Shown here: one piece after another, positions 36,022 to 43,235 of the stretch | Layout: each line of letters opens with the position of its first letter | How positions within the stretch are numbered: the first letter of the stretch is position 1 | NCBI GenBank assembly: GCA_002280515.1 | Contig: NCEA01000003.1 | Location: forward strand, 1 to 64,000 | Reading direction: 5' to 3' | DNA from: Rhodobacterales bacterium 32-67-9 | Lineage (GTDB): Bacteria > Pseudomonadota > Alphaproteobacteria > Rhodobacterales > Rhodobacteraceae | Length of the DNA stretch: 64,000 nt | Translations under genes and position numbers: made by a program | The notes under the pieces: generated by a model | Told to the model about the DNA's origin: nothing | The model's input: the letters and a program-made list of their open reading frames with translations, nothing else | Databases searched by the model: none

Positions 36022-36744
36022 ATGACCGAGATCCTCAACTTCAAGGACGTCGAGCTTTACTACGATCACGTCTACGCGCTGAAGGGCGTGTCGCTGACCG
36101 TGACCGAGGGCGAGACGGTGGCGCTGATCGGCGCCAACGGGGCGGGGAAATCCTCGATCCTCAGGGCGATCACCGGGCTTGCGAAGATCAAGGCGGGCTC
36201 GATCCATTATCGCGGCGAACGGCTCGACGGCACCCGCGCCGCCGATATCGTCCGCAAGGGCATCGCCATGGTGCCCGAGGGCCTGCGGGTGTTTCCCTTC
36301 ATGTCGGTCAGGGACAACCTGATGATGGGCGCCTTCACCCGGACCGACAAGGCCGGGATCGCCCAGAGCCTGGACTCGGTGCTGACCCGGTTCCCGCGGC
36401 TGAAGGAACGCTTCGGCCAGCAGGCCAGTACCCTTTCCGGCGGCGAGCAGCAGATGATGGTGATCGGGCGGGCGCTGATGGCGCGGCCGAAACTCCTCCT
36501 GCTGGACGAACCCTCGCTCGGCATCGCGCCGAAGCTGGTGCAGGACATCGCCCGCGCCATCGTCGCCATTTCGCGAGACGAGAAGGTCTCGGTTCTGCTG
36601 GTCGAGCAGAACAGCCGCATGGCCCTGTCGATCTCGAGCCGCGCCTATGCGATGTCGACCGGTTCCGTCGTCCTGTCGGGCGTCTCGAAAGAGCTGATGA
36701 GCGACGACCGGATCAAGGCGGCCTATCTCGGTGGGGAACTTTGA
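36022..36744 (+). CDS. livF: Branched-chain amino acid-type ABC transporter ATP-binding protein (LivF)
   Basis: 240 aa. Walker A GANGAGKSS, Q-loop replaced region VPEGLRVFPFMSV (typical for LivF), signature LSGGEQQMMVIGRAL, Walker B LLLLDEPSLGIAP, H-loop LVEQNSRMAL (Gln-Asn in place of His, usual for LivF). The TGA shares a base with the racemase ATG. Confidence 0.92.
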   Translation: MTEILNFKDVELYYDHVYALKGVSLTVTEGETVALIGANGAGKSSILRAITGLAKIKAGSIHYRGERLDGTRAADIVRKGIAMVPEGLRVFPFMSVRDNLMMGAFTRTDKAGIAQSLDSVLTRFPRLKERFGQQASTLSGGEQQMMVIGRALMARPKLLLLDEPSLGIAPKLVQDIARAIVAISRDEKVSVLLVEQNSRMALSISSRAYAMSTGSVVLSGVSKELMSDDRIKAAYLGGEL

Positions 36745-37454
36745 TGCGCATCCTGGTCATCAATCCGAACACGACCGCCTCCATGACCGAAAAGATCGGT
36801 GCGGCCGCGCGCCGGGCGGCGGCTCCCGGTACCGAGATCGTTGCCGTCAACCCGGCGCACGGCCCGGCGGCGATCGAGGGGTTCTACGACGAGGCGATGA
36901 GCCTTCAGGGGCTGCTCGACCTGATCGGGCAGACCTCCGGCTACGATGCGGTGGTCATCGCCTGCTTTGACGATACCGGGCTTGATGCCGCCCGCTGCCT
37001 CACCGACAAGCCTGTCATCGGCATCGGCGAGGCGGCCTATCACATGGCCTCGATGCTTGCGAACAAGTTCTCCGTGGTGACGACGCTGGCGCGCTCGGTT
37101 CCGGCGCTGGAGCACAACCTGCACCGCTACGGGCTTGCCGCGCGCTGCGCGCGGGTCCGGTCCTCCGAAGTGGCGGTGCTGGAACTGGAGCGCCCCGGAT
37201 CGCAGGCCTGCGCCCGGATCAGCGCCGAGATCGGTCGCGCCGTGGCCGAGGACCGCGCCGAGGCGATCGTGCTCGGCTGCGCCGGGATGACCGACCTTGC
37301 CGACCAGCTGGCCCGAGAGCACGGCCTGCCGGTTCTCGACGGCGTGTCCTGCGCCGTCGGCCTCGCCGAGGCGATGGTGAGGCTCGGCCTCAGGACGACC
37401 CGGCGCGGCGGATACGCACCCCCCGCGATCCGGAGCCTTTCCGAAGCGGGCTGA
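36744..37454 (+). CDS. Asp/Glu/hydantoin racemase family protein
   Basis: 236 aa from ATG 36744. The N-terminus MRILVINPNTTASMTEKI is the hydantoin/allantoin racemase signature. The two catalytic cysteines are in VVIACFDDTGLDAARC (about residue 75) and VLGCAGMTDLA (about residue 176). The enzymes interconvert enantiomers of 5-substituted hydantoins, allantoin or acidic amino acids. It is translationally coupled to the transporter operon, suggesting the imported compound is a chiral hydantoin-like or amino-acid substrate. No hydantoinase or carbamoylase is present in the window. Confidence 0.88.
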   Translation: MRILVINPNTTASMTEKIGAAARRAAAPGTEIVAVNPAHGPAAIEGFYDEAMSLQGLLDLIGQTSGYDAVVIACFDDTGLDAARCLTDKPVIGIGEAAYHMASMLANKFSVVTTLARSVPALEHNLHRYGLAARCARVRSSEVAVLELERPGSQACARISAEIGRAVAEDRAEAIVLGCAGMTDLADQLAREHGLPVLDGVSCAVGLAEAMVRLGLRTTRRGGYAPPAIRSLSEAG

Positions 37455-37513
37455 CCCGCTGGCGGGAAAACCCTGTGCCGCCATGGTGTCACAACGGGAA
37501 CCCTTGGGGCGGA

Positions 37514-37533
37514 CCGGACCATGGGAGGTCCGG
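37514..37533 (+). terminator. Hairpin downstream of the racemase gene
   Basis: Perfect 7-bp stem CCGGACC (37514-37520) and GGTCCGG (37527-37533) with a 6-nt loop, followed by CCCTTAT. It lies about 60 bp after the operon's last stop. The remaining bases up to the attachment site (37534-37729) show no gene I can support. Confidence 0.45.
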
Positions 37534-37713
37534 CCCTTATCCAATTTGTGCCGGATGCCCCGCGATCCTTGCGATCGGTAATCGGCTCATATGCACGAAA
37601 CGGCGCAGGACACGACGTGACCGGCCCTTCCCATGTCAGGGTCGGCGTCGACAAACGGGCGCACAAGCGCGCCGGCGCGGAATCCCAAGCACGCGAAAAT
37701 CATCGTGAAATGA

Positions 37714-38355
37714 ATGAGTTATGCAGGTAAAGTGGCAGCCCGTAGGGGGCGGGCAAAATCCCCTGAAAACAGGCGGTTAGATCGTCCAACCGGGTTAACG
37801 GGGCGCATTGATAACGTTGCGGAATTTACCGGGAAGTCCAACCGCGACGAAACGGCCAAAAAGGAAAACCCCGGCGCGCTGGCGGGCGCAACCGGGGCAA
37901 ATAGCAAAGCTGGTCAGCTTCGGGCGACACGATACCGCGAAAGCGATCTTGACGCAACATGGCGCCTCGCCAAGGACCGGCACAAGCGCGCGGCCGGGAT
38001 GATCCTGTGTTCGCTGATCGCGGGCGACGATAGCCCCGAGACATGGCCCGCCGCCGCCTTCGTCCTTCGCGTCCGGTTGACGACGAAAGAGATTGTCGGG
38101 CTCGCTTTCGCGGCCCTTCGTGCCCTCGAACCCGAACCCCGCGAAATGACCTTCGAGGCCGCGCATTGGGGCGAGGTGACAGGGGCAGGCGTGCCCCTGC
38201 CGACGTTCCTCAACGCGATGGACGATGCGCGATGGTGGGCGAGCCTTGCGAGCCGCCGCGAGCGCAAAGCGTATTGTCTCGCCGCCTTCGAGGCTATGCC
38301 GCCCGCCGATCAATCCGCCTTCCTGCGTCATGTGCAGCGAGAGGGGGCGCGATGA
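37714..38355 (+). CDS. Element protein of unknown function, reading frame spans attL (orf213)
   Basis: 213 aa in the integrated form. Residues about 75-213 (RHKRAAGMILCSLIAGDDSPETWPAAAFVLRVRLTTKE to PADQSAFLRHVQREGAR) look like a conserved domain preceding AAA ATPases in related islands. The ATG at 37714 is in flanking chromosome, has no Shine-Dalgarno, and the frame then reads through the attachment core from GTG 37732. In the excised circle the core would instead be preceded by ATGATCGAA (48042-48050) with GGAAAGGGAAAT upstream, in the same frame. The true start is probably that one. It ends overlapping the ATPase ATG by four bases. Confidence 0.7.
   Translation: MSYAGKVAARRGRAKSPENRRLDRPTGLTGRIDNVAEFTGKSNRDETAKKENPGALAGATGANSKAGQLRATRYRESDLDATWRLAKDRHKRAAGMILCSLIAGDDSPETWPAAAFVLRVRLTTKEIVGLAFAALRALEPEPREMTFEAAHWGEVTGAGVPLPTFLNAMDDARWWASLASRRERKAYCLAAFEAMPPADQSAFLRHVQREGAR
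37730..37748 (+). repeat. attL, left attachment repeat
   Basis: AAGTGGCAGCCCGTAGGGG, identical to 48049-48067. It is the complement of the tRNA-Glu 3' end (T-arm side of acceptor through CCA). Nothing else of the tRNA is present at this end, so it is the duplicated core left by integration. Confidence 0.9.
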
Positions 38356-39458
38356 TGGACGATCCCCGGCACCTTCCGCCGAACGTGACGCCCTTCGGCG
38401 CGGTGAAGCGCAAGCGGGCGCGGCAGTCCGAAGAGCTCCGCCGCCTTTTCCGCTTCGCGGGCGATATCGAGCCTGTCAACGATGTGCCTTATCTGATCAA
38501 GGGATGGCTCGCGCCCCGGTCCCTCGCGGTGCTCTATGGCCCTGCGAACGTGGGCAAGACGTTCCTTGCCCTCGATATCGCCCATGCGCTCGCTCAGGGC
38601 CGGAGCTGGGCCGGTTGCCGGGTGCGCCCGGCGCCGGTGCTCTACATCACCCTCGAAGGCGGGGCAGGCTTCGAGCGGCGCGTCTCTGCCCTTGAAGGCC
38701 CGCGCTTCTGGGTCTTGTCCGCACCCATGTGCTTCATGGACGCGCGGCGCGATCCGACATGGCTTTCCGAGGCGGTGGAAGAACTCGCCCAGGAAGAGGG
38801 CGACTTCGGGCTGATCGTCATTGACACGCTCGCCCGCGCGATGGTGCCGGGCGACGAAAACAGCTCGCAGGACATGGGGCGCCTTGTCGCTTCGGCAGAG
38901 CTCTTGAAGGAACGCACGGGCGCCTGCGTCCTGCTGATCCATCACACCGGCAAGAGCGCCGCCCAGGGCGCGCGCGGGCATTCCAGCCTGCGCGCGGCGA
39001 TAGACACCGAAATCGAGGTAACGAAGGAGGATGGCGCCGAAATCATCGAGGCGAAGGCGACGAAGCAGCGCGACATGGTGGCGGGCAGGACGTTCCATTA
39101 CCGGCTGCGCGAGGTTGTTCTTGGCGAGGATCGGGACGGCGACCCCGTGACAAGCTGCATTGTGGAGCGGGCAGCCGAGGGCGAGGAGTCCCGGCAGGCT
39201 AAGGTGAAGGGCAAGGCCGAGATAGCTTTGCAGGCGCTCCACACCGCAATCGAGCGTCACGGGGTGGTCAGGAACGGCCCGGACTATCCCGAGCGGAAGA
39301 CCGTGACGAAGGAAGAATGGCGCGCCTGCGCCGATCTGCACGGGCTCTTCGAGGGCATGAGCGACGACACCGCGAAACGCACCTTCAACCGGGCGCTTGC
39401 GGAGCTCAACCACAAGGCAATTGCCCGCAGCTTCAACGGCATATGGTGGCCGGTATGA
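38352..39458 (+). CDS. AAA family ATPase, RepA/DnaB-like helicase of the element
   Basis: 368 aa. An AAA_25/RepA-type domain at about residues 30-250: Walker A YGPANVGKT, Walker B FGLIVIDTLARAM, sensor-like LLIHHTGKS and RGHSSLRAAID. The C-terminal part (KTVTKEEWRACADLHGLFEGMSDDTAKRTFNRALAELNHKAIARSFNGIWWPV) resembles a winged helix that could bind DNA. RSF1010 RepA and related hexameric helicases unwind replication origins; here an iteron-like cluster follows immediately at the 3' end. Start ATG 38352 overlaps the orf213 stop. No primase domain is evident. Confidence 0.85.
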   Translation: MMDDPRHLPPNVTPFGAVKRKRARQSEELRRLFRFAGDIEPVNDVPYLIKGWLAPRSLAVLYGPANVGKTFLALDIAHALAQGRSWAGCRVRPAPVLYITLEGGAGFERRVSALEGPRFWVLSAPMCFMDARRDPTWLSEAVEELAQEEGDFGLIVIDTLARAMVPGDENSSQDMGRLVASAELLKERTGACVLLIHHTGKSAAQGARGHSSLRAAIDTEIEVTKEDGAEIIEAKATKQRDMVAGRTFHYRLREVVLGEDRDGDPVTSCIVERAAEGEESRQAKVKGKAEIALQALHTAIERHGVVRNGPDYPERKTVTKEEWRACADLHGLFEGMSDDTAKRTFNRALAELNHKAIARSFNGIWWPV

Positions 39459-39464
39459 CGCTGC

Positions 39465-39592
39465 GGGACAAACGGGACAAGCCGGGACAAGCCGGATTTG
39501 TCCCGGTAAATCGCGGGCAGGCCGAGGGCGGGACAAACGGGACACCCCCCTTTAGGGGGGGGGGTGTCCCGGGTTGTCCCGTCCCATGTCCC
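39465..39592. repeat. Iteron-like GGGACA cluster with large hairpin, candidate replication origin
   Basis: Nine copies of GGGACA/TGTCCC in 128 bp. Direct copies begin at 39465, 39474, 39484, 39530 and 39539; inverted ones at 39499, 39565, 39575 and 39587. Neighbouring copies are mostly 9-10 bp apart (one helical turn). The centre forms a perfect 13-bp inverted repeat (39538-39550 with 39559-39571) around an 8-nt loop. It directly follows the RepA-like ATPase stop, the usual place for an iteron origin. Function is inferred. Confidence 0.6.
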
Positions 39593-39737
39593 GGACCTGC
39601 CCGACCGGCTGGCGGAACTGGCGCGCCGTGTCGGGCGCCTCTCGCCGTCCCACCGCGAGCCCGAACGCTACCACGAAGAGAAATCCGAAATCGCCTTCGA
39701 GCTGCGCGTCTTGGCGCGGCACGTCTCGACCGGCTGA
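39564..39737 (+). CDS. Small element protein, possibly frameshifted
   Basis: 57 aa from GTG 39564: MSRVVPSHVPDLPDRLAELA, then RRVGRLSPSHREPERYHEEK, then SEIAFELRVLARHVSTG. The charged helical pattern, with S-P-S-H-R-x-P-E-R-Y-H-E-E-K, reads as genuine coding sequence and recalls small proteins of Rhodobacterales phages and islands. GTG is the only in-frame start before the stop at 39507. An ATG at 39455, overlapping the ATPase stop, opens a different frame (MTLRDKRDKPGQAGFVPV...) that would join this one if the ten-G tract at 39555-39564 were one base shorter, giving 93 aa. Confidence 0.55.
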   Translation: MSRVVPSHVPDLPDRLAELARRVGRLSPSHREPERYHEEKSEIAFELRVLARHVSTG

Positions 39738-39755
39738 CAGTGAAAGGACACGACG

Positions 39756-40013
39756 ATGACCACGAAAAACGAGATGGCCGAACAAGCGGCCGAGGTGATC
39801 GGCGCCATGCTTCTGCGCCTTCACAGCGAAACCGGCTTGCCGCTGGACTGCATCCTCGCAGGCGCGCACGCCCAGGTCATCACCATGATGACCACGACGC
39901 TAGGCGGGCCGATGACCGCGCACTGCTGCGAACAGGCGGCGGAACGGGTGCGCGCGTTGCCGTCGCTCGAAGCTGTGTCACTGGCCTTCGCGGAGCCTGC
40001 CGGGCGGGCATGA
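39756..40013 (+). CDS. Small element protein of unknown function (85 aa)
   Basis: 85 aa starting ATG 39756 with AAAGGA about ten bases upstream. The sequence MTTKNEMAEQAAEVIGAMLLRLHSETGLPLDCILAGAHAQVITMMTTTLG is amphipathic and mostly helical; no known domain recognised. It lies between the candidate origin and the packaging genes, where satellites often keep regulators. Confidence 0.6.
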   Translation: MTTKNEMAEQAAEVIGAMLLRLHSETGLPLDCILAGAHAQVITMMTTTLGGPMTAHCCEQAAERVRALPSLEAVSLAFAEPAGRA

Positions 40014-40106
40014 TGATGCGCCGCGGGTCCTTCCCGGAGAACCGTGTGGGGGTTATTCGCACCCCGGCGTTGCAGCCTGTGCAAATAAATTCAAGGGGAT
40101 AAGAGA

Positions 40107-40598
40107 ATGCGTATCCTGGACGAGCTGGCCCTTGACGGCGAAAGGCTGCACCGCATCGGCGGCAAAGATCTTTGCAGCCTTCTCGGGCTTTCGTCCGGGG
40201 CGCTGTCGAATCTCAAGGATCGTGGCATCGCCGTTCATCTCGGGCATGACGCCTACGACCTCGAGGCGACGGTGCGGCAATACTGCGCGCATCTTCGGGG
40301 CATCGCATCCGGCCGTGGCGGGGAAGAGCACACGGCGAATCTCACGGCCGAGCGGGCGCGCCTCGCCAAGGAACAGGCCGACACGCAGTCACTCAAGAAC
40401 GCTGCCCTTCGCGGCGAGCTGGTGCCCGCTGCCGATGTGGAAAGGGCCTGGGGCGACGTGTTGCGGCAGGTGCGGGCGCGCATCCTCGCCGTGCCGTCGC
40501 GGCTGCGCCAGTCGCTAACCCTCGCCCCGGCCGATGTGGACCTGATCGACCGCGAGCTGCGCGAGGCCCTGACGGAGCTTGGCAATGGCAACGCTTGA
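40107..40598 (+). CDS. Phage terminase small subunit (Nu1-like)
   Basis: 163 aa from ATG 40107 with GGGGATAAGAG upstream. The N-terminal half reads like a winged HTH (GGKDLCSLLGLSSGALSNLKDRGIAVHLGHDAYDLEATVRQYCAHLRG), and the second half is helical with AERARLAKEQADTQSLKNAALRGELVPAADVERAWGDVLRQVRARILAVPSRL, the Nu1/terminase-small pattern. In lambda-like packaging it recognises the DNA start site and recruits the large subunit. It overlaps the large-subunit gene by 14 bp. Confidence 0.85.
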   Translation: MRILDELALDGERLHRIGGKDLCSLLGLSSGALSNLKDRGIAVHLGHDAYDLEATVRQYCAHLRGIASGRGGEEHTANLTAERARLAKEQADTQSLKNAALRGELVPAADVERAWGDVLRQVRARILAVPSRLRQSLTLAPADVDLIDRELREALTELGNGNA

Positions 40599-42363
40599 CG
40601 ACATCCGCTGCGCGGCCCTGCGCGGGCTGAACCCGCCGCCGCGCCTGTGCCTCTCGGACTGGATCGAGGCCCATATCGCCCTGCCCGAAGGCGTGAGCGC
40701 GCAGCCCGGCCCGGTGCGACTGTGGCCGTTCCAGAGGGAAATCGCGGATGCGATAGGCGACCCGCTGGTGGAGCGCGTGACGCTTGTCAAGCCCGTGCGC
40801 GTGGGCTTCACGACGCTTCTGACCGCTGCCGTGGCGTCCTTCGTTGCCAACGAGCCTGCGCCCATTCTCTGCCTACTGCCGGCCGAAGCCGACTGCCGCG
40901 ACTATGTGGTGAGCGATATCGAGCCGATCTTCGCCGCCTCGAAGGCGGTTGCCGATGCACTGGCCGATGATCGGGAAGAGGGCGAGCGCAACACGCTGCT
41001 GAGCCGCCGCTTTCCGGGCGGAAGCCTCAAGGTGGTGGCCGCGAAGGCACCCCGGAACCTGCGGCGTCACAATGTGCGCGTGCTCTTCATCGACGAGGCG
41101 GACGGCATGGAGGCGACGGCCGAGGGCTCGCCGATCCTTCTGGCCGAGCGGCGCACCCTGTCCTTCCCGGATCGGAAGATCGTGCTGGGCTCGACCCCGG
41201 TGCATGAAGAGACAAGCCATGTCCTGCGCGCCTGGGCGCAGTCCGATGGGCGCATCTTCGAGGTGCCGTGCCCGGACTGCGGCGACTTCGCCGAAATCCT
41301 GTGGGACGCGATCCGCTGGCCCGAGGGCAGGCCCGAGGAAGCCGCCTGGTGCTGCCCGAGCTGCGGGACGCTGGTGCCGGAGCGGCAGAAGGCCGGGATG
41401 GTCGCGCAAGGCCGCTGGCGGGCGACCCGGCCCGAGGTGCGGGGGCACGCGGGCTTCCGCCTCAATGCCCTTGTGTCGCTTCACGCGAATGCGAGCTGGG
41501 GCAAGCTCGCCGCCGAATTCCTGACCGCGAAGGAGGATCCGACCACGTTGCAGACCTTCGTCAACACGATCCTGGGGCAGGGGTGGCGCGGCGAGGGTGA
41601 CGAGCTCGCCGAAGACGACCTCGCCGCGCGGGGCGAGTCCTGGCGGCTGGAGGCGGTGCCGGAAGAGGCGCTCGCCCTGACGGTGGGCTGCGACGTGCAG
41701 CACGACCGGCTTGAGCTGACCTTCGTCGGATGGTCCGAAACCGGCTGCGCCTTCGTCCTCGGGCACCGCGTCATCTGGGGCGCCTGGGATGCGGGCGAGA
41801 CATGGGAAGAGCTTGACGAGCTCTTGCGCGCCCGTTTCCCGCACGCCCTGGGCGGCAGGATCGGCATTGACGCGGCGGCGGTGGACGCGGGCGACGGCAC
41901 GACCATGAACGCCGTGACTGCCTTCTGCGGCCCCAGGACGCGGCGGCGGGTGCTGGCGATCAAGGGCGCGGCGGGCAACCGGCCGCTGATCGAGCGCGCG
42001 GCCTCGAAGACGAAGACCGGCGCGCGCCTCTGGATCGTGGGCGTGGACACGGCGAAGACGCAGCTCTTCGCCCGCCTCACGCGGGGCGAGTCCATCCGCC
42101 TGTCGGGCGATCTGCCCGAAGTCTGGTTCGAGCAGGTGGCCAGCGAACGCGCGGTGGTGCGCTACCGGCGCGGGCAACCCGTGCGCAGCTTCGAGCGGAT
42201 ACCGGGGCGGCGGGCCGAGGCGCTCGATTGCCTTGTCTACGCCCATGCCGCGCGGGCGATCATCAACCCCGACTGGACCGCACGGCGGGCCGAACTGGCC
42301 CTGTCCGCGCCCCCGCCCGCACGTCCCGCGCCGGTCCTGCAATCGTCATGGATGGCACGATGA
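40585..42363 (+). CDS. Phage terminase large subunit (GpA family)
   Basis: 592 aa from ATG 40585. The ATPase half has KPVRVGFTTLL as Walker A-like motif and VLFIDEADGM as Walker B. A Cys cluster follows (CPDCGDF and CCPSCGT). The nuclease half shows VGCDVQHDRLELTFVGW, GGRIGIDAAAVDAGDGT and a C-terminal RAEALDCLVYAHAA, with the acidic residues of a RNase H-fold nuclease. GpA-type terminases cut and pump DNA into the prohead. Full length and intact. Confidence 0.93.
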   Translation: MATLDDIRCAALRGLNPPPRLCLSDWIEAHIALPEGVSAQPGPVRLWPFQREIADAIGDPLVERVTLVKPVRVGFTTLLTAAVASFVANEPAPILCLLPAEADCRDYVVSDIEPIFAASKAVADALADDREEGERNTLLSRRFPGGSLKVVAAKAPRNLRRHNVRVLFIDEADGMEATAEGSPILLAERRTLSFPDRKIVLGSTPVHEETSHVLRAWAQSDGRIFEVPCPDCGDFAEILWDAIRWPEGRPEEAAWCCPSCGTLVPERQKAGMVAQGRWRATRPEVRGHAGFRLNALVSLHANASWGKLAAEFLTAKEDPTTLQTFVNTILGQGWRGEGDELAEDDLAARGESWRLEAVPEEALALTVGCDVQHDRLELTFVGWSETGCAFVLGHRVIWGAWDAGETWEELDELLRARFPHALGGRIGIDAAAVDAGDGTTMNAVTAFCGPRTRRRVLAIKGAAGNRPLIERAASKTKTGARLWIVGVDTAKTQLFARLTRGESIRLSGDLPEVWFEQVASERAVVRYRRGQPVRSFERIPGRRAEALDCLVYAHAARAIINPDWTARRAELALSAPPPARPAPVLQSSWMAR

Positions 42364-42384
42364 CCAAGGCCCCCAAACACGCGC

Positions 42385-42654
42385 CTAATAACCCATCCGT
42401 GCGTTGCGCAACGTGTCAATATGCCCGCGCGCCAAGCCTATCGCGCGCCGAACATACTCAGGGTGCTGCACAACATCGCCAACTGACCGGCCGAGGATGT
42501 GGCGCACGCTCTCATCAGAGCAGGATTGAGCCGCAAACCTCATGCGATCCTTTCGGGCCTTGGCGGTCAATCCGCCGTTCTCGGGAGTATACGCAACCCC
42601 GGCACACGGGGCGCGGGCAACAACTTCTGCCAAAGAGTGTTGACACTTCCCCAC
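42385..42654 (-). CDS. Possible small protein divergent from the HTH gene
   Basis: Open frame of 89 codons from GTG 42654 on the minus strand. The protein is plausible (ENGGLTAKARKDRMRF, SVRHILGRSVGDVVQHPEYVRRAIGLARGHIDTLRNARMGY) and its codons are less GC-biased than those of the flanking terminase and portal genes, like the divergent HTH gene. The start is uncertain and no Shine-Dalgarno is clear. If real, the pair forms a small inserted module. If not, 42364-42695 holds only the promoter region below. Confidence 0.35.
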   Translation of the reverse strand: MGKCQHSLAEVVARAPCAGVAYTPENGGLTAKARKDRMRFAAQSCSDESVRHILGRSVGDVVQHPEYVRRAIGLARGHIDTLRNARMGY

Positions 42655-42680
42655 TTCGGTGCAATGGTGGAGCTACACCA
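42640..42680 (+). promoter_or_regulatory. Promoter/operator region of the MerR-like gene
   Basis: A consensus -35 TTGACA lies at 42640-42645. A 16-bp near-perfect palindrome TGGTGGAGCTACACCA (42665-42680, seven of eight pairs) sits where the -10 and start region would be, 15 bp before the HTH gene's ATG. It may be an autoregulatory site; the -10 itself is not clear. Confidence 0.45.
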
Positions 42681-42695
42681 CTTTTGGGCGGCACA

Positions 42696-43235
42696 ATGAC
42701 GATTATTCCCCAGAACGTTGCACGCTACCGACCGATGACAGTCGGGCAGGTGGCCGAGGTTGTCGGGGTGCCGCGTGAGACCCTTCGCACTTGGCTTCGT
42801 GACGAGGTTTTCGATAACTTGCGGCAAGGACCGCAGGAAGGCGGTTGGAGGCGCTTCACGGATTTCGAGGCGATCACCATCGGGGTTTACGGAAAGGTTC
42901 TGGAATGCAGCCGTGATCACGATGCGGCGCGTGTCGGAATGCTTCTGGCCGCGAAGCTGATCATGGATGAGTGGGTTGAAATCGAAGGCGTTCCCTACCT
43001 TGCCGACGAAACCTTCAAGAAGGATCGGATGCTTTTCTTCTGGAGGGGCGAGGACGGCGCTTGGACCGCCGACACTTCCGATATGGGTGACGGCTTCAAT
43101 TCGGCCATGAATGCAAGGCTGAATGATACCTACCAAAATGGGCCTGCGTTTCTTGTCCTTAACTTGGGGACCATCCTCAAGCGCGTTCTGCGGTCCCTGT
43201 TGAATGTGCAGATCAGTATGGGGGAAGCGCAATGA
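42696..43235 (+). CDS. MerR-like helix-turn-helix protein within the packaging module
   Basis: 179 aa from ATG 42696. Residues about 13-55 look like a MerR-type HTH (MTVGQVAEVVGVPRETLRTWLRDEVFDNLRQGPQEGGWRRFTDFEAITIGVYGKV). The C-terminal part has no recognised domain (GVPYLADETFKKDRMLFFWRGEDGAWTADTSDMG). Its codons are more AT-tolerant than those of neighbouring head genes. It is inserted between terminase and portal, with its own promoter region, and overlaps the portal start by four bases. Could be the element's transcriptional switch. Confidence 0.8.
   Translation: MTIIPQNVARYRPMTVGQVAEVVGVPRETLRTWLRDEVFDNLRQGPQEGGWRRFTDFEAITIGVYGKVLECSRDHDAARVGMLLAAKLIMDEWVEIEGVPYLADETFKKDRMLFFWRGEDGAWTADTSDMGDGFNSAMNARLNDTYQNGPAFLVLNLGTILKRVLRSLLNVQISMGEAQ

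Noticed and set aside
37455..37713. Short open frames between the racemase gene and attL
   Set aside because: Fewer than 80 codons, overlapping in several frames, no ribosome site and composition unlike neighbours.
37749..37810. Possible tRNA remnant beside attL
   Set aside because: Only the 19-bp core matches tRNA-Glu; beyond it no anticodon or D arm can be aligned.
42228..42695. Upstream extension of the MerR-like gene into the terminase gene
   Set aside because: The extension overlaps terL in another frame; the ATG at 42696 fits the HTH domain start and the promoter position.
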